This document shows, piece by piece, positions 18,268 through 28,463 of a DNA stretch of 56,026 nucleotides (positions are counted from its first letter, which is position 1; every line of letters starts with the position of its first letter). Position numbers and translations under genes: made by a program. This stretch comes from Gammaproteobacteria bacterium (GTDB lineage Bacteria > Pseudomonadota > Gammaproteobacteria > Steroidobacterales > Foliamicaceae): positions 1 to 56,026 of the forward strand of contig JAPOWV010000001.1 in assembly GCA_026707445.1 (NCBI GenBank), in the 5' to 3' direction. The notes beneath the pieces are model-generated. The model was given only the letters and a program-made list of their open reading frames with translations. It did not search any database and had not been told where the DNA came from.

Positions 18268-18316
18268 GGCTTGCTCCTTCGGGGTATGAATCGTTAGTGG
18301 ATATGCAAAAGCCGGC

Positions 18317-18844
18317 TCATTCGGCTTCCGCTTGTTCCTGCCGCGCGGCCAGCAGTCGCGCCAGGCGCGCCTGCGGCTCGGCGATGGTCGCAACCAGTTT
18401 CTGCATCGGCGCCTTGAGCGCGCCGAGAAACTTCGCGCGCGCCTCGTCCAGCGTCGGCAAAGTGGCGATCCGGTCGGTCTGATCGCCGGGATACAGCACG
18501 CCGTCGAGCACGAAGCCGCGCGGCTGCAGCGCCTCGTGCTGTTTGGCGAAATCCTTGAAAAGCCTGGCGATCGAACCCGGGTCGTCATCCGAGAACGCCA
18601 GCAGCGTGGGGCCGTTCAGCGCCTCGGCGAGGTTCTCGCAGGGCGTGTCCTTTACCGCGCGCCGCGACAGCGTGTTCTTGACCACGCGCAGCGTGACGCC
18701 GGCGCCGCGCGCCCGGCGCCTCAGGTCGGTCATTTCCTCGACGTTCAGGCCACGGTAGTCCGCCGCGGCCGAAACCATTGCGGACTCGGCGGCGGAACGC
18801 AGGTCTTCGACCAGCTCTTTCTTCTGTTGAAGGTTAAGGGGCAT
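18317..18844 (-). CDS. rplJ: Large ribosomal subunit protein uL10
   Basis: A 175-residue uL10, base of the L7/L12 stalk. The start [15 protein letters not shown], the central [18 protein letters not shown] and the [10 protein letters not shown] segment are typical, and the C-terminal helix that binds bL12 dimers is present. Only 20 bases separate it from rplA, so the long untranslated L10 leader used for autogenous control in enteric bacteria is absent from this position. Confidence 0.98.
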   Translation of the reverse strand: MPLNLQQKKELVEDLRSAAESAMVSAAADYRGLNVEEMTDLRRRARGAGVTLRVVKNTLSRRAVKDTPCENLAEALNGPTLLAFSDDDPGSIARLFKDFAKQHEALQPRGFVLDGVLYPGDQTDRIATLPTLDEARAKFLGALKAPMQKLVATIAEPQARLARLLAARQEQAEAE

Positions 18845-18864
18845 GGGTCCGTTTTCCGTGATCG

Positions 18865-19563
18865 CTATTGCAGCTTTATGCTCGACTGGTCGATGCGCAC
18901 GCCCGGTCCCATGGTGGAGGAAAGGGTGATGCGCTGCATGTAAACGCCCTTGGCCGCGGGCGGCTTGGCCTTTACCAGTTCGTTCAAAAGCGCCGTAAGG
19001 TTTTCGAGGATGGCTTCCTCGCTGAAATTCTTCTTGCCGATCGAGCAGTGAATGATCCCCGACTTGTCGGTGCGGTAGCGCACCTGGCCGGCCTTGGCGT
19101 TGCGCACCGCCTCGCCCACATTGGGCGTAACCGTGCCGGACTTGGGGTTGGGCATCAGCCCGCGCGGTCCGAGGACCTTGCCGAGCGCGCCGACCACGCG
19201 CATGGCGTTGGGCGCCGCGATATAGACGTCGTGTTCGATCTTGCCCTGCTTGATTTCGTCGGCGAGTTCCTCAAGGCCCACCGCGTCGGCGCCCGCTTCG
19301 ACGGCGGCCTCGGCGGCTTCCCCGTCGGCGAATACGGCCACGCGGATTTCCTTGCCGAGTCCGTGCGGCAGCACGGTGGAGCCGCGCACGATCTGGTCGG
19401 CCTTGCGCGGATCGACGTTGAGGTTCACGGCCACGTCCACCGATTCGCCGAACTTCGCCGGCACGCTCTCGCGGACGACGCGGATGGCCTCGTCAATGGG
19501 CAGCGGGGCGCCGCGCCCCGGCAGCTCCCGGAAGGTCTTCTGCCTCTTGGTCAGACGGGCCAT
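18865..19563 (-). CDS. rplA: Large ribosomal subunit protein uL1
   Basis: A 232-residue uL1, the mobile L1 stalk protein and, in many bacteria, a translational repressor of rplKA. The signature around [20 protein letters not shown] and the N-terminal [20 protein letters not shown] are intact. It starts two bases after the rplK stop codon, implying coupled translation. Length is normal. Confidence 0.98.
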   Translation of the reverse strand: MARLTKRQKTFRELPGRGAPLPIDEAIRVVRESVPAKFGESVDVAVNLNVDPRKADQIVRGSTVLPHGLGKEIRVAVFADGEAAEAAVEAGADAVGLEELADEIKQGKIEHDVYIAAPNAMRVVGALGKVLGPRGLMPNPKSGTVTPNVGEAVRNAKAGQVRYRTDKSGIIHCSIGKKNFSEEAILENLTALLNELVKAKPPAAKGVYMQRITLSSTMGPGVRIDQSSIKLQ

Positions 19564-19565
19564 GG

Positions 19566-20003
19566 CTATACCTCCCCTCCGGCCACGGTCAGGCCCATGC
19601 TGCGCGCGGTCCCGGCGATGGTGCGCACGGCGGCGTCCATGTCGGCGGCGGTGAGGTCCGGATCCTTGGCGCGCACGATTTCCTCGAGCTGGGCGCGGGT
19701 CACCTCGCCCACCTTCTCCAGGTTGGGCACGCCGCTGCCCTTGTCCACGCCGGCGGCGCGGCGCAGGAGCACGGCGGCCGGCGGTGTCTTGGTGATGAAC
19801 GTGAAGCTGCGGTCGTTGTAGATCGTGACCACGACGGGCGTGGTCATCCCGGGCTCCTGGTTGGCGGTCTGGGCATTGAATGCCTTGCAGAACTCCATCA
19901 GGTTCACGCCGTGCTGACCCAGCGCAGGGCCGACCGGGGGGCTGGGGCTGGCCTGTCCGGCCCCAACCTGCATCTTGACCACTGCCATTACGTTCTTCGC
20001 CAT
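19566..20003 (-). CDS. rplK: Large ribosomal subunit protein uL11
   Basis: A 145-residue uL11 that binds the GTPase-associated centre of 23S rRNA and is needed for RelA activation. The N-terminal [20 protein letters not shown] motif and the C-terminal [10 protein letters not shown] motif are both present. It begins 13 bases downstream of nusG in the conserved secE-nusG-rplK order. Nothing unusual. Confidence 0.98.
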   Translation of the reverse strand: MAKNVMAVVKMQVGAGQASPSPPVGPALGQHGVNLMEFCKAFNAQTANQEPGMTTPVVVTIYNDRSFTFITKTPPAAVLLRRAAGVDKGSGVPNLEKVGEVTRAQLEEIVRAKDPDLTAADMDAAVRTIAGTARSMGLTVAGGEV

Positions 20004-20016
20004 AACTGTGCCCTGC

Positions 20017-20544
20017 CTATGCCTTGCGCACCTGACCGAAACTGAGATCGACCGGCGTTGAGCGGCCGAGGATCTGCACCGCCACCCGAAGCCGGTTCTT
20101 CTCGTAGTTGACCTGCTCGACCACGCCGTTGAAGTCGTTGAACGGCCCGTCCACGACCCGCACCACTTCGCCGGGCTCGTACAGCACCTTGGGCCGCGGC
20201 TTCTCCGAGCCTTCCTCGACCTGCTGGAGGATGCGGTCGGCCTCCTCGTCGGTGATCGGCTCGGGATGCTCGCTGGTGCCGCCCACGAAACCGAGCACCC
20301 GCGGGACGCTGTTGACCAGGTACCAGGAACTCTCGTCGAGGTCCATTTCCACCAGCACGTAGCCGGGGAAGAAGCGGCGCGAGGACCGGCGCTTGACGCC
20401 GTCGCGCATTTCCACGACTTCCTCGGTGGGAACCATCACGCGGCCGAACTTGTCCTGCATGTTCTCGCGCTCGATGCGCTCCTGCAGGGCGGCCTTCACC
20501 TTCTCCTCGTAGTTGGAGTACGACTGAACGATGTACCAGTTCAT
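20017..20544 (-). CDS. nusG: Transcription termination/antitermination protein NusG
   Basis: A 175-residue NusG. The NGN domain begins [20 protein letters not shown] and contains [12 protein letters not shown], the surface that contacts the RNA polymerase clamp. The C-terminal KOW domain contains [20 protein letters not shown] and would bind Rho or ribosomal protein S10. It follows secE by 17 bases. Length is slightly shorter than the enteric 181 residues. Confidence 0.98.
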   Translation of the reverse strand: MNWYIVQSYSNYEEKVKAALQERIERENMQDKFGRVMVPTEEVVEMRDGVKRRSSRRFFPGYVLVEMDLDESSWYLVNSVPRVLGFVGGTSEHPEPITDEEADRILQQVEEGSEKPRPKVLYEPGEVVRVVDGPFNDFNGVVEQVNYEKNRLRVAVQILGRSTPVDLSFGQVRKA

Positions 20545-20561
20545 TACGCCCTACTCCTCCC

Positions 20562-20936
20562 TCAGCCGCCGGTCAGCGAGCGGGTGATGGCGGCCAGGCC
20601 CATGTCCAGAAGCCAGAAGAACACGCACAGGATCAGCACGATGACCAGCACGGTGGCGGTGGTCTGCATGGTTTCCTGGCGGTTGGGCCAGACCACCTTG
20701 CGCAACTCGGCGCGCGAGCTCTGGACGAACTGCCAGGCGTCCTGTCCGCGGGCGGTCCTGAGCAGGACCGCGGCGGCCAGCGCCAGGCTCACCAGCACGC
20801 CGGCCACGCGCACGAAGACCGGCAGTTCCTCGAAGGCGTAGTAGGCGTAGACCCCGGCCACCAGCAGCAGCGCGGCGAGCAACAGCCACGCCACGTCGAG
20901 GGAATTGCCGGTCTTGATGGGGTTGTTGTCTTTCAT
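20562..20936 (-). CDS. secE: Protein translocase subunit SecE
   Basis: A 124-residue SecE with three predicted membrane segments (about residues 15-34, 40-60 and 94-118), the longer enteric-type architecture. The essential cytoplasmic amphipathic region with AELRKVVWPNRQET precedes the last membrane segment. SecE forms the SecYEG channel with SecY and SecG. The gene lies between tRNA-Trp and nusG, as in E. coli. Confidence 0.97.
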   Translation of the reverse strand: MKDNNPIKTGNSLDVAWLLLAALLLVAGVYAYYAFEELPVFVRVAGVLVSLALAAAVLLRTARGQDAWQFVQSSRAELRKVVWPNRQETMQTTATVLVIVLILCVFFWLLDMGLAAITRSLTGG

Positions 20937-20958
20937 CGCCTGTCATGCGAGGGTTTGC

Positions 20959-21035
<77 letters not shown>

Positions 21036-21064
21036 GTTGTGTTTCAATGGTTTCGAAGCGCCGC

Positions 21065-22255
21065 CTACTCCACCACGTTGGAGACCACGCCGGCGCCGAC
21101 GGTTCGGCCGCCTTCGCGGATCGCAAAGCGCAGGCCGTCCTCCATCGCGATCGGCGCAATCAGGTCCACCTCCATGCGCACGTTGTCGCCCGGCATCACC
21201 ATCTCCATCTGCGCCGGCAACGTCACCGCGCCCGTCACGTCCGTGGTCCGAAAATAAAACTGCGGGCGATAGCCCTTGAAAAACGGCGTGTGTCGACCGC
21301 CCTCCTCCTTGGTCAGCACATACACCTCCGCCTCAAAACGCGTGTGCGGCGTGATCGATCCGGGACGCGACAACACCTGGCCCCGCTCGACCTCGGTGCG
21401 CTTCACGCCCCGAAGAAGAACGCCCACGTTGTCGCCCGCCTGACCCTCGTCCAGAAGCTTCCGAAACATCTCCACACCGGTGCAGGTGGTCTTCGAAGTG
21501 TCCTTGATCCCCACGATCTCGACCTCCTCGCCCACCTTGACCACACCGCGCTCCACTCTCCCGGTCACCACCGTGCCTCTTCCCGCAATCGAGAACACAT
21601 CCTCGATCGGCATCAAAAAGGCCCCGTCAATGGCACGCTCGGGCTCGGGAATATAGCTGTCCATGGCCTCGACCAATGCGCGAACGCTGCCCACGCCGCG
21701 GTCGCCTTCCTGGCCCTCCAAAGCCTGCAACGCGCTGCCCACGATCACCGGCGTGTCGTCACCCGGAAAGTCATACTGCGAAAGCAGGTCCCTGACTTCC
21801 AGTTCGACCAGCTCCAGCAGCTCGTCGTCATCGACCATGTCGGACTTGTTCAGATACACCACGATGTAGGGAACGCCCACCTGGCGGGCCAAAAGAATGT
21901 GCTCGCGCGTCTGCGGCATCGGACCGTCCGCCGCACTCACCACCAGCACCGCACCGTCCATCTGCGCCGCACCCGTGATCATGTTCTTCACATAGTCCGC
22001 ATGACCCGGACAGTCCACGTGCGCATAGTGACGGTTGTCACTCTCATACTCCACGTGCGCCGTCGCAATCGTAATCCCGCGCTCACGCTCCTCCGGCGCA
22101 TTGTCAATCTCGTCAAACGCCTTGACCTCGCCTCCGTGACTCGCCGCCATGATCTTCGTCAACGCCGCCGTCAACGTCGTCTTACCATGGTCCACGTGAC
22201 CAATCGTACCCACGTTCACGTGCGGCTTGGTACGCTCAAATTTCGCCTTGGCCAT
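21065..22255 (-). CDS. tuf: Elongation factor Tu
   Basis: A complete 396-residue EF-Tu. It has the P-loop GHVDHGKTT near residue 19, the DCPGHADY motif near 81, the [10 protein letters not shown] motif near 136 and both C-terminal beta-barrel domains, ending [11 protein letters not shown]. It carries aminoacyl-tRNA to the ribosome. It is preceded by tRNA-Tyr, Gly and Thr and followed by tRNA-Trp and secE, the layout of enteric tufB. Its first 54 bases are identical to the second copy at the left edge, which suggests gene conversion between copies. Confidence 0.99.
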   Translation of the reverse strand: MAKAKFERTKPHVNVGTIGHVDHGKTTLTAALTKIMAASHGGEVKAFDEIDNAPEERERGITIATAHVEYESDNRHYAHVDCPGHADYVKNMITGAAQMDGAVLVVSAADGPMPQTREHILLARQVGVPYIVVYLNKSDMVDDDELLELVELEVRDLLSQYDFPGDDTPVIVGSALQALEGQEGDRGVGSVRALVEAMDSYIPEPERAIDGAFLMPIEDVFSIAGRGTVVTGRVERGVVKVGEEVEIVGIKDTSKTTCTGVEMFRKLLDEGQAGDNVGVLLRGVKRTEVERGQVLSRPGSITPHTRFEAEVYVLTKEEGGRHTPFFKGYRPQFYFRTTDVTGAVTLPAQMEMVMPGDNVRMEVDLIAPIAMEDGLRFAIREGGRTVGAGVVSNVVE

Positions 22256-22315
22256 GACTACTCCTTCTCGAATCGCGCGCGCCCGCGCGTAACGGGTTCA
22301 TCAGGTTGCAAAAAA

Positions 22316-22388
<73 letters not shown>

Positions 22389-22408
22389 GACGTATACCCC
22401 CTTCCAAT

Positions 22409-22482
<74 letters not shown>

Positions 22483-22559
22483 AATGCTCCGCAAGCCCTG
22501 TTGTGTCCATTCCCGGCCGGGTACTCAAAAGATCCAAGGGGAGCCACCACCTCACAAAC

Positions 22560-22641
22560 TGGAGGGGGTAGGATTCGAACCTACGAAGGCTGAGCCAGCA
22601 GATTTACAGTCTGCCCCCGTTGACCGCTTGGGTACCCCTCC
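22560..22641 (-). tRNA. tRNA-Tyr (GTA anticodon)
   Basis: An 82-base class II tRNA with a long variable arm. The acceptor GGAGGGG pairs with CCCCTCC, the anticodon stem-loop GCAGACTGTAAATCTGC shows anticodon GTA, and the T arm contains GGTTCGAATCC. The 3' CCA is not encoded. It is the first gene of the tRNA-tuf transcript. Confidence 0.97.
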
Positions 22642-22657
22642 GTGGACGTAACGTCCC

Positions 22658-22687
22658 ATCATCTCACAAGCTTTTCGTTTATGTCAA
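22658..22687 (-). promoter_or_regulatory. Promoter of the tRNA-tuf-secE operon
   Basis: On the minus strand a perfect -35 box TTGACA (22682-22687) is followed after 18 bases by GATGAT (22658-22663, four of six matches). The next bases are GGGACG, a GC-rich discriminator of the kind seen at stringently controlled stable-RNA promoters. The implied start is about 10 bases before tRNA-Tyr. Confidence 0.65.
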
Positions 22688-22709
22688 CCCGCTCCCGCAG
22701 CGCGCCGCC

Positions 22710-22820
22710 CGCGTCCAGTCTTGCCCCTGCCTGCTGGGAGTATTGGAGCCAGGGATGGCGGAGCAAGCTACAGGGATGTATTCATGCGTCTCCCGGCAGG
22801 CAGGGGCAAGACTGGACGCG
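22710..22820. repeat. Long inverted repeat, copy 1, with two CAGGGATG hairpins
   Basis: Left arm 22710-22740 pairs with right arm 22790-22820: 31 positions with one mismatch that would be a G-U pair in RNA. The 49-base centre holds two mini-hairpins, GCCA-GGGA-TGGC (22748-22759) and TACA-GGGA-TGTA (22769-22780). Each shows CAGGGATG, and the second matches the published in-vitro CsrA/RsmA consensus RUACARGGAUGU closely. It lies between the divergent tRNA-tuf promoter and the RND operon, so it is not simply a terminator. The centre shares AAGC, a GGA core and TTCATGCGTCTCCC with copy 4 in reverse orientation. The remaining bases to 22904 show no gene. Confidence 0.9.
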
Positions 22821-22904
22821 CCCGCTGGTGCGCTCCAGGGCGAATCCGGGGGGAGGGGCTGGGGCGAATTGGTTTATTGGAATTATGGTGGAAAATAAGC
22901 CCCC

Positions 22905-24023
22905 ATGCGACGCATAACCCTTCCGCTGCTGATCGCCGCGATCACGGCCGGTCTTATTGCCCTGCTGGTGATCACGCGCCCCAGCATGGCGCCGGTCGAG
23001 CAGGCGGAGATCCGTTGGCCGGTGCGGGTCGCTACCGCCCGGTTCCAGGACCGGCGCCCGGTGCTCAAACTCTACGGCGAAATCGTCGCCGGGCGGGAGA
23101 GCGAACTCCGGGCCCTGACGTCGGGACCGATCGCGGTGGTCGGGGAGAATTTCCGGGAAGGCGCCCGGGTGGAAGAGGGCGAACTGCTGGTGCGCGTCGA
23201 TCCGTTCGACTACGAGATCGCGCTGGCGGAGCAGAGCGCCGCCGCGGCCGAGGCCGAAGCGCAACTGCGCCTCAAGGAGCAGGACATGGAGCGCATCGAA
23301 GCGCTCTACGCCGAAGGCAACGTCTCGGCCCAGCAGCGGGACACCGCCGAGCTGGAGCTGGACATGGCGCGCGCCGGCCTGGAGCGCAGTCAGGCGGCCG
23401 CCCGACGGGCCGAGCGGGACCTGCGCGATACACGGCTGGTCGCGCCGTACGACGGCGTCCTGGTGGACGTGAGCGCCAACCTCGGCAAACAGCTGTCCAC
23501 ATCGGACCGCGTGGCGCGCATCGTCGATCCGGCGTCGCTGGAGGTGGGATTCCCGCTTTCCAACGAGCAGTACGGAAGGCTGATGACCGAGGGCAGCCTG
23601 ATGGGCCGGCCGGCGCGAATCTTCTGGAAGGTCGGCGAAGTCGAACTGGAATACGGCGCGCGCATTGAACGGCTGGGCGGCGAGATCGCCGCCGCCAGCG
23701 GCGGAGTGCGGGTGTTCGCGGAGTTGCTCGACACCTCGATAGACACCCCGCTTCGGCCCGGCGCCTTCGTGCGGATCGAACTCGACGACCGGCTCTATCC
23801 CCGGGTCGCGGCGATTCCGGAAACCGCGCTGTACGGCGAGGACCAGGTGTTCGTGGTCGAGAACGGGCGGCTGAAGTCCCGGCTTGTCGAACTGCACGGC
23901 TACGACGGCGAATTGATGTTGCTGGGCAAGGCGCAGGAGAACGCGCTCGCGGACGGCGAGCAGGTCGTCATCACCCAGCTCCGCGAAGCCGGCGAGAACG
24001 CCCGGGCGGTAGTCGTCGAGTAA
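22905..24023 (+). CDS. RND efflux periplasmic adaptor subunit (membrane fusion protein)
   Basis: A 372-residue HlyD/AcrA-type adaptor. An N-terminal membrane anchor or signal segment (about residues 4-24) is followed by a lipoyl/barrel-sandwich region containing GENFREGARVEEGELLVRVD, a helical hairpin rich in Ala and Glu (about 105-160), the second lipoyl half with RLVAPYDGVLVDVSANLGKQ, and a beta-barrel domain. It would link the inner-membrane pump encoded next to an outer-membrane channel, which is not encoded here. It starts 84 bases after inverted repeat copy 1. Substrate is unknown. Confidence 0.9.
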   Translation: MRRITLPLLIAAITAGLIALLVITRPSMAPVEQAEIRWPVRVATARFQDRRPVLKLYGEIVAGRESELRALTSGPIAVVGENFREGARVEEGELLVRVDPFDYEIALAEQSAAAAEAEAQLRLKEQDMERIEALYAEGNVSAQQRDTAELELDMARAGLERSQAAARRAERDLRDTRLVAPYDGVLVDVSANLGKQLSTSDRVARIVDPASLEVGFPLSNEQYGRLMTEGSLMGRPARIFWKVGEVELEYGARIERLGGEIAAASGGVRVFAELLDTSIDTPLRPGAFVRIELDDRLYPRVAAIPETALYGEDQVFVVENGRLKSRLVELHGYDGELMLLGKAQENALADGEQVVITQLREAGENARAVVVE

Positions 24024-24038
24024 TCGGGCCGAACTGAT

Positions 24039-27000
24039 ATGGCCGCCAACCGCATGCTCGTCTTCTTCGCCCGCCACAAGGTGGCCGGCAACCTGCTGAT
24101 GGCGCTGATGATCCTGTTCGGGCTGCTGGGACTCACGCAGCTCAACCGCCAGCTCATGCCCGATTTCACGCTGGAACAGATCCAGATCGACATCACCTGG
24201 CCCGGCGCCAGCACCCAGGACATCGAGTCGAACGTGATCGAGCCCATGGAACGCGAGTTCATGCTTCTGGACAACCTGGACCGGGTCTACGGCACCTCCT
24301 TCGACGGACGCGCCGTGGTCCAGCTGGATTTCGATTACGGCAGCAACATGGCCAAGGCCCTCACCGACGTGCAGTCGGCGGTGGCGCGGGTGGCGACATT
24401 CCCCCAGGAAATGGAACGGCCCATAGTCCGGCTGCTGACGCCCACCGAGGTCATCTGCAATATCGAGATTTCCGGCCCGTTCACGGAGAGCGCGCTGAAG
24501 GCGTACGCCTGGGAAATCCGCAACGCCCTGCTGCAGCGGGGCGTCAGTTCGATCCGCATGAGCGGCCTGCGCAAGAGCGAGCTTCGGGTGGAAGTGCCCG
24601 CGGAGACCCTGCGGCGGCTTGACCTGACGCTGGAGGACATTGCCCAGCGCATCGCGCGCTCCAGCCTCGACCTGCCCGGCGGGACGCTCGATACCGACCG
24701 CATCTCGCGCCAGATCCGCAGCGAACGGCGGGCCCGCACGGCGGCCGAACTCGGCGAACTGGAGGTCCTTTCCAACGAGTCCGGCGAACGGCTGCAACTG
24801 AAGGACATCGCGCGGATCCACGAAACCGCGGCCGACGGCGAAGTGGAGCGGCGGGTCGGAGAGCATGCCTCGATCAACATGAACGTCAGGCGAAGCCGCG
24901 GCGTGGATTCGATGCTGGCGCAGCAGGGGGTGGAGTCGTACCTGGACGAATTCCGCGCCACCGCTCCCGCCAGCCTCAAGGTGGAACTGTTCGACGTCTT
25001 CGCCGACCAGGTGACCCAGCGCGTGAACATGCTGCTGGTCAACGGCGCCGGCGGGCTGCTGCTGGTGCTGGCGGTGCTTTACATATTCCTGGGCGGACGG
25101 CCGGCTTTCTGGGTCGCCATCGGCATCCCGATCTCATTCCTCGCGGCGATGGCCGGCATGGCGGCCATCGGACTGAGCCTCAACATGATCAGCATGTTCG
25201 CGCTGATCATGGGCATCGGCATCATCGTGGACGATGCGATCGTCGTGTCCGAACACGCCGGCACCCTCTACAACTCCGGCGTGCCCGGAGGCGAGGCGGC
25301 CGAGCGGGCGGCGCGCGTGATGTTTCCGCCCGTCCTCGCAGCATCGCTCACCACGCTGGCGGCATTCCTGCCGATACTGCTGGTCCAGGATGAAGTGGGC
25401 ACCGTCATCAAGGAACTGCCGCTCACGCTGGCCTTCGTGATCGCGGCCAGCCTGGTGGAGTGCTTCCTGGTCCTGCCCATGCACCTGCGCACCGCCTTGA
25501 CCAAGCAGGGCAAGCCGGCGCCCTGGCGCATCCGCTTCGACGAGGGCTTCGCGCGGTTCCGCCGGGGCGCGTTCACCCGCATGCTTCAGGCGGCGCTGCG
25601 GCAACGCTATGCGAGCGTCACCACCGCGCTGTGCCTGTTCCTGCTGTCGATCACCATGATGGCTACCGGAAGACTGGGCTTCGATTTCTTTCCTGCGCCG
25701 GAGTCCGACCTGGTGTTCGCCAATTTCTCCTTTACGCCCGGCGCCCCGCGGCGCGAGTCCGAAGTCATGGTGGACGAACTCGGCAGGTCGGCGCGGGCCG
25801 CCGAGCGCAAACTGGGCTATGCGCCCGGCGAATTGATCGCCTTCGGAGTGGGCTCGGTGGCAACCCGCGATCCGGGCGTGGGCAACGCGCCGCTGGAGGT
25901 GAGCGCCGACCACCTGGGCGTCTATACGATCGAACTGGCGCCAGGCGATACCCGCGATGTGCGCAACGAGGCGTTCATCGGGGCGTGGAAGCGCGAAGTC
26001 ACGCGCTCCCCCGGCGTGGAAAAACTCATCTTCTTCTCACGGCAGGTGGCGGGGCCGCCGGGCAATGACGTGGAACTGAGCCTTTCAGGCGCCAGCCTGG
26101 AGGACATGAAGGCAGCCGCCGTATACGCAGCCTCATGGCTCTCGGCGGTACCGGGCGTGGATTCGGTGGACGACGACCTGCCGCGCGGCAAGCAGGAAGT
26201 CCTGCTGGAGATCACGCCGGCCGGAGAAGCCATGGGATTCAGCGCGGCCGAGGTCGCGCGCCAGGTGCGCAACGCCTACGAAGGGGCGCTGGCCGACCGG
26301 GTCCCGCGCGACGAGGAAGAATTGCGGGTGCTGGTGAAGCTGCCGGAAGCGGGACCGGGCGAGGCCGGCCTGCGCAGTCTCTACCTCAGGTCCCGCTCGG
26401 GCGTGGAGGCGCCGCTGACCGAGGTCGTGGATCTCCGCCAGCGGGTGGGCTTCTCCCAGATCCGGCGCACCGACGGCGTGCGCCAGGTCACGGTTTCGGC
26501 CGACATCAATCCCGCCGTGACGACCAGCGGACAGGTGATTCGCGCGATGCAGGAACAGGGCATCATGCGCACGATACGGGAACGGTACGGCGTGACGATC
26601 AGCTTCCTGGGGCGCGCCGAGCAGCAGCAGATGGCGCTGGCGGACTTTCAGATGGCGGCGATCGTGGCGCTGGGCAGCATGTACATCGTGCTGGCCTGGG
26701 TGTTCGCCCGCTACGCCACGCCGCTGGTGGTGATGAGCGTGATTCCCTTCGGCCTGGTGGGGGCGATCCTGGGCCACCTGGCGTTCGGCTTCCACCTGAG
26801 CATGTTCAGCCTGGTCGCGCTGCTGGGACTGGCCGGCGTGCTGGTGAACGACTCGATCATCCTGGTTTCGGCGGTGCAGCGACACCGCGAGGAAGGCGAA
26901 CCGCTGATGGACGCGCTCTTGCACGGGGCGCAGGAGCGCCTGCGTCCGGTGCTGATGACCAGCATGACCACGATCGTGGGCGTTACGCCCATCCTTTTCG

Positions 27001-27194
27001 AAGGCAGCCTTCAGGCGCAACTGGTACAGCCGCTGGCGATCACGCTGGTGTTCGGACTGGCGCTGGCGCCGCCGCTGGTGCTGATCTACGTGCCCTGCGT
27101 CATGGCGATCGGCGGCGACCTGAGAAGGCGCTCCCGCGCCCGCCGCGCGCGCCGGCAACCCGAGGCGCGTCCCGCTTCCCTGACCGCACCGTGA
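24039..27194 (+). CDS. RND-family efflux transporter, inner-membrane permease
   Basis: A 1051-residue AcrB/HAE-like proton-driven pump. It starts with a membrane helix in [20 protein letters not shown], has two large periplasmic loops, and shows the TM4 segment [17 protein letters not shown] with the paired aspartates used for proton relay. The C-terminal membrane block contains [20 protein letters not shown]. It begins 15 bases after the adaptor gene. The last residues [18 protein letters not shown] form a very basic cytoplasmic tail. Sequence type resembles the broad, poorly characterised AcrB-like clade of Gammaproteobacteria rather than a named drug pump. Confidence 0.92.
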   Translation: MAANRMLVFFARHKVAGNLLMALMILFGLLGLTQLNRQLMPDFTLEQIQIDITWPGASTQDIESNVIEPMEREFMLLDNLDRVYGTSFDGRAVVQLDFDYGSNMAKALTDVQSAVARVATFPQEMERPIVRLLTPTEVICNIEISGPFTESALKAYAWEIRNALLQRGVSSIRMSGLRKSELRVEVPAETLRRLDLTLEDIAQRIARSSLDLPGGTLDTDRISRQIRSERRARTAAELGELEVLSNESGERLQLKDIARIHETAADGEVERRVGEHASINMNVRRSRGVDSMLAQQGVESYLDEFRATAPASLKVELFDVFADQVTQRVNMLLVNGAGGLLLVLAVLYIFLGGRPAFWVAIGIPISFLAAMAGMAAIGLSLNMISMFALIMGIGIIVDDAIVVSEHAGTLYNSGVPGGEAAERAARVMFPPVLAASLTTLAAFLPILLVQDEVGTVIKELPLTLAFVIAASLVECFLVLPMHLRTALTKQGKPAPWRIRFDEGFARFRRGAFTRMLQAALRQRYASVTTALCLFLLSITMMATGRLGFDFFPAPESDLVFANFSFTPGAPRRESEVMVDELGRSARAAERKLGYAPGELIAFGVGSVATRDPGVGNAPLEVSADHLGVYTIELAPGDTRDVRNEAFIGAWKREVTRSPGVEKLIFFSRQVAGPPGNDVELSLSGASLEDMKAAAVYAASWLSAVPGVDSVDDDLPRGKQEVLLEITPAGEAMGFSAAEVARQVRNAYEGALADRVPRDEEELRVLVKLPEAGPGEAGLRSLYLRSRSGVEAPLTEVVDLRQRVGFSQIRRTDGVRQVTVSADINPAVTTSGQVIRAMQEQGIMRTIRERYGVTISFLGRAEQQQMALADFQMAAIVALGSMYIVLAWVFARYATPLVVMSVIPFGLVGAILGHLAFGFHLSMFSLVALLGLAGVLVNDSIILVSAVQRHREEGEPLMDALLHGAQERLRPVLMTSMTTIVGVTPILFEGSLQAQLVQPLAITLVFGLALAPPLVLIYVPCVMAIGGDLRRRSRARRARRQPEARPASLTAP

Positions 27195-28321
27195 TCATCG
27201 AGGAGATGCGCGATGTCGTCGCGCGCTGGGTAGCCGACCGGCTGGCGCCGCGGGCCGCACAGATCGATTCCGAAAATGAATTTCCGCGCGATCTCTGGCC
27301 GGAACTGGGCGAGCTGGGGGTCCTGGGCGTTACGGCGGAAGAGGAGTACGGCGGCGCCGGGCTCGGGTATCTCGCCCACAGCGTGGTCATGGAGGAGATT
27401 TCCCGCGGTTCCGGCTCGGTGGGGCTGTCCTACGGCGCGCATTCGAATCTCTGCGTGAACCAGCTCAGCCTGCACGGCACCCGCGCGCAGAAAGCGAAAT
27501 ACCTTCCCGGGCTGATTTCGGGGGAGCACGTGGGCGCCCTGGCCATGTCCGAATCGGGCGCGGGCTCCGACGTCATGTCGATGAAGCTGCGGGCCGAGAG
27601 GAAGTCGGACCATTTTCTGCTCAACGGCAACAAGATGTGGATCACTAACGGCCCGGTGGCCGACACTTTCGTCGTCTATGCCAGGACGGATCCGGGCGCG
27701 GGCTCCCACGGCATATCGGCGTTCATCGTCGAGAAGGGCTTTGCGGGATTCTCGACCGCCCAGAAGCTGGACAAGCTCGGCATGCGGGGCTCCGACACCT
27801 GCGAGCTCGTATTCGAGGACTGCGTCGTGCCCGGGGAAAACCTGCTCGGGGAAATCAACGGGGGCGTCGGAATCCTGATGTCGGGCCTGGACTACGAACG
27901 CGCGATCCTGGCCGCCGGCTCCGTCGGCATCATGCAGGCCTGCCTGGACGTGGCCGTTCCGTATACCCGCGAACGCAGGCAATTCGGCGAGCCCATAGGT
28001 TCCTTTCAGCTCGTGCAGGGCAAGCTCGCGGACATGTACGCGGCGACCGGCGCCTGCCGCGCCTATGCTTACGAAATCGCCAGGGCCTGCGACCGCGGCG
28101 ACGCGTCACGCAAGGACGCCGCCGCCTGCATCCTGTTCGTCTCGGAAAGAGCCACGCGCGTGGCGCTGGACGCCATCCAGCTCCTGGGCGGAAACGGCTA
28201 CGTCAACGAGTATCCGACCGGGCGCCTGCTGAGAGACGCCAAGCTCTACGAAATCGGCGCCGGCACCTCCGAGATCCGCCGCATGCTGATCGGCCGCGAA
28301 CTATTCGAAAGCGACGAGTAA
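27191..28321 (+). CDS. Isovaleryl-CoA dehydrogenase-like acyl-CoA dehydrogenase
   Basis: A 376-residue FAD-dependent acyl-CoA dehydrogenase. The GTG start overlaps the stop of the RND gene (GTGA), so translation is probably coupled. Signatures are [36 protein letters not shown] and the C-terminal [20 protein letters not shown]. The catalytic base is predicted to be E236 in GLDYERAIL, the isovaleryl-CoA dehydrogenase position; the site used by medium-chain enzymes instead reads [10 protein letters not shown]. It would oxidise isovaleryl-CoA in leucine breakdown. None of the usual leucine pathway partners is adjacent. The N terminus is a few residues shorter than typical. Its coupling to an efflux pump is unexplained. 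Confidence 0.88.
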   Translation: MIIEEMRDVVARWVADRLAPRAAQIDSENEFPRDLWPELGELGVLGVTAEEEYGGAGLGYLAHSVVMEEISRGSGSVGLSYGAHSNLCVNQLSLHGTRAQKAKYLPGLISGEHVGALAMSESGAGSDVMSMKLRAERKSDHFLLNGNKMWITNGPVADTFVVYARTDPGAGSHGISAFIVEKGFAGFSTAQKLDKLGMRGSDTCELVFEDCVVPGENLLGEINGGVGILMSGLDYERAILAAGSVGIMQACLDVAVPYTRERRQFGEPIGSFQLVQGKLADMYAATGACRAYAYEIARACDRGDASRKDAAACILFVSERATRVALDAIQLLGGNGYVNEYPTGRLLRDAKLYEIGAGTSEIRRMLIGRELFESDE

Positions 28322-28326
28322 AGCAA

Positions 28327-28439
28327 TTTTCTGCGTCACCCCTTCTGGGGAGCGTTGGAGCCAGTGAGCGCCGATGCCCCGGCGCGAACAGCGGAACCGA
28401 GCCAGGATGGCGCCTCCCCAGAAGGGGTGACGCAGAAAA
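28327..28439. repeat. Long inverted repeat, copy 2, between convergent genes
   Basis: Left arm 28327-28352 and right arm 28414-28439 are perfect 26-bp reverse complements. The 61-base centre contains TTGGAGCCAG near the left arm, as in copy 1, and GCCAGGATGGC (28401-28411), a 4-bp mini-hairpin with a GGA loop, near the right arm. The right arm is followed by GGGCGAGG, also found after copy 5. It starts five bases after the acyl-CoA dehydrogenase stop codon and ends 24 bases before the Rieske gene end, so here it could also serve as a bidirectional terminator. Confidence 0.9.
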
Positions 28440-28463
28440 GGGCGAGGGCCGAGGCCCGGCTGT

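Noticed and set aside
17887..18588. A 233-residue extended form of rplL reading into rplJ
   Set aside because: The extension is out-of-frame rplJ sequence; bL12 proteins are about 125 residues and a good ribosome-binding site precedes ATG 18267.
26135..28321. A 728-residue frame joining part of the RND region to the acyl-CoA dehydrogenase
   Set aside because: Its first half is an alternative frame of the RND gene with high Gly/Arg content; the dehydrogenase begins at GTG 27191 overlapping the pump stop codon.
28327..28439. Inverted repeats as simple intrinsic terminators
   Set aside because: Stems are far longer than normal terminators and lack consistent U-runs; copy 1 sits in a divergent promoter gap and copy 4 within a gene. 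Termination may still be a side effect at copies 2 and 5.
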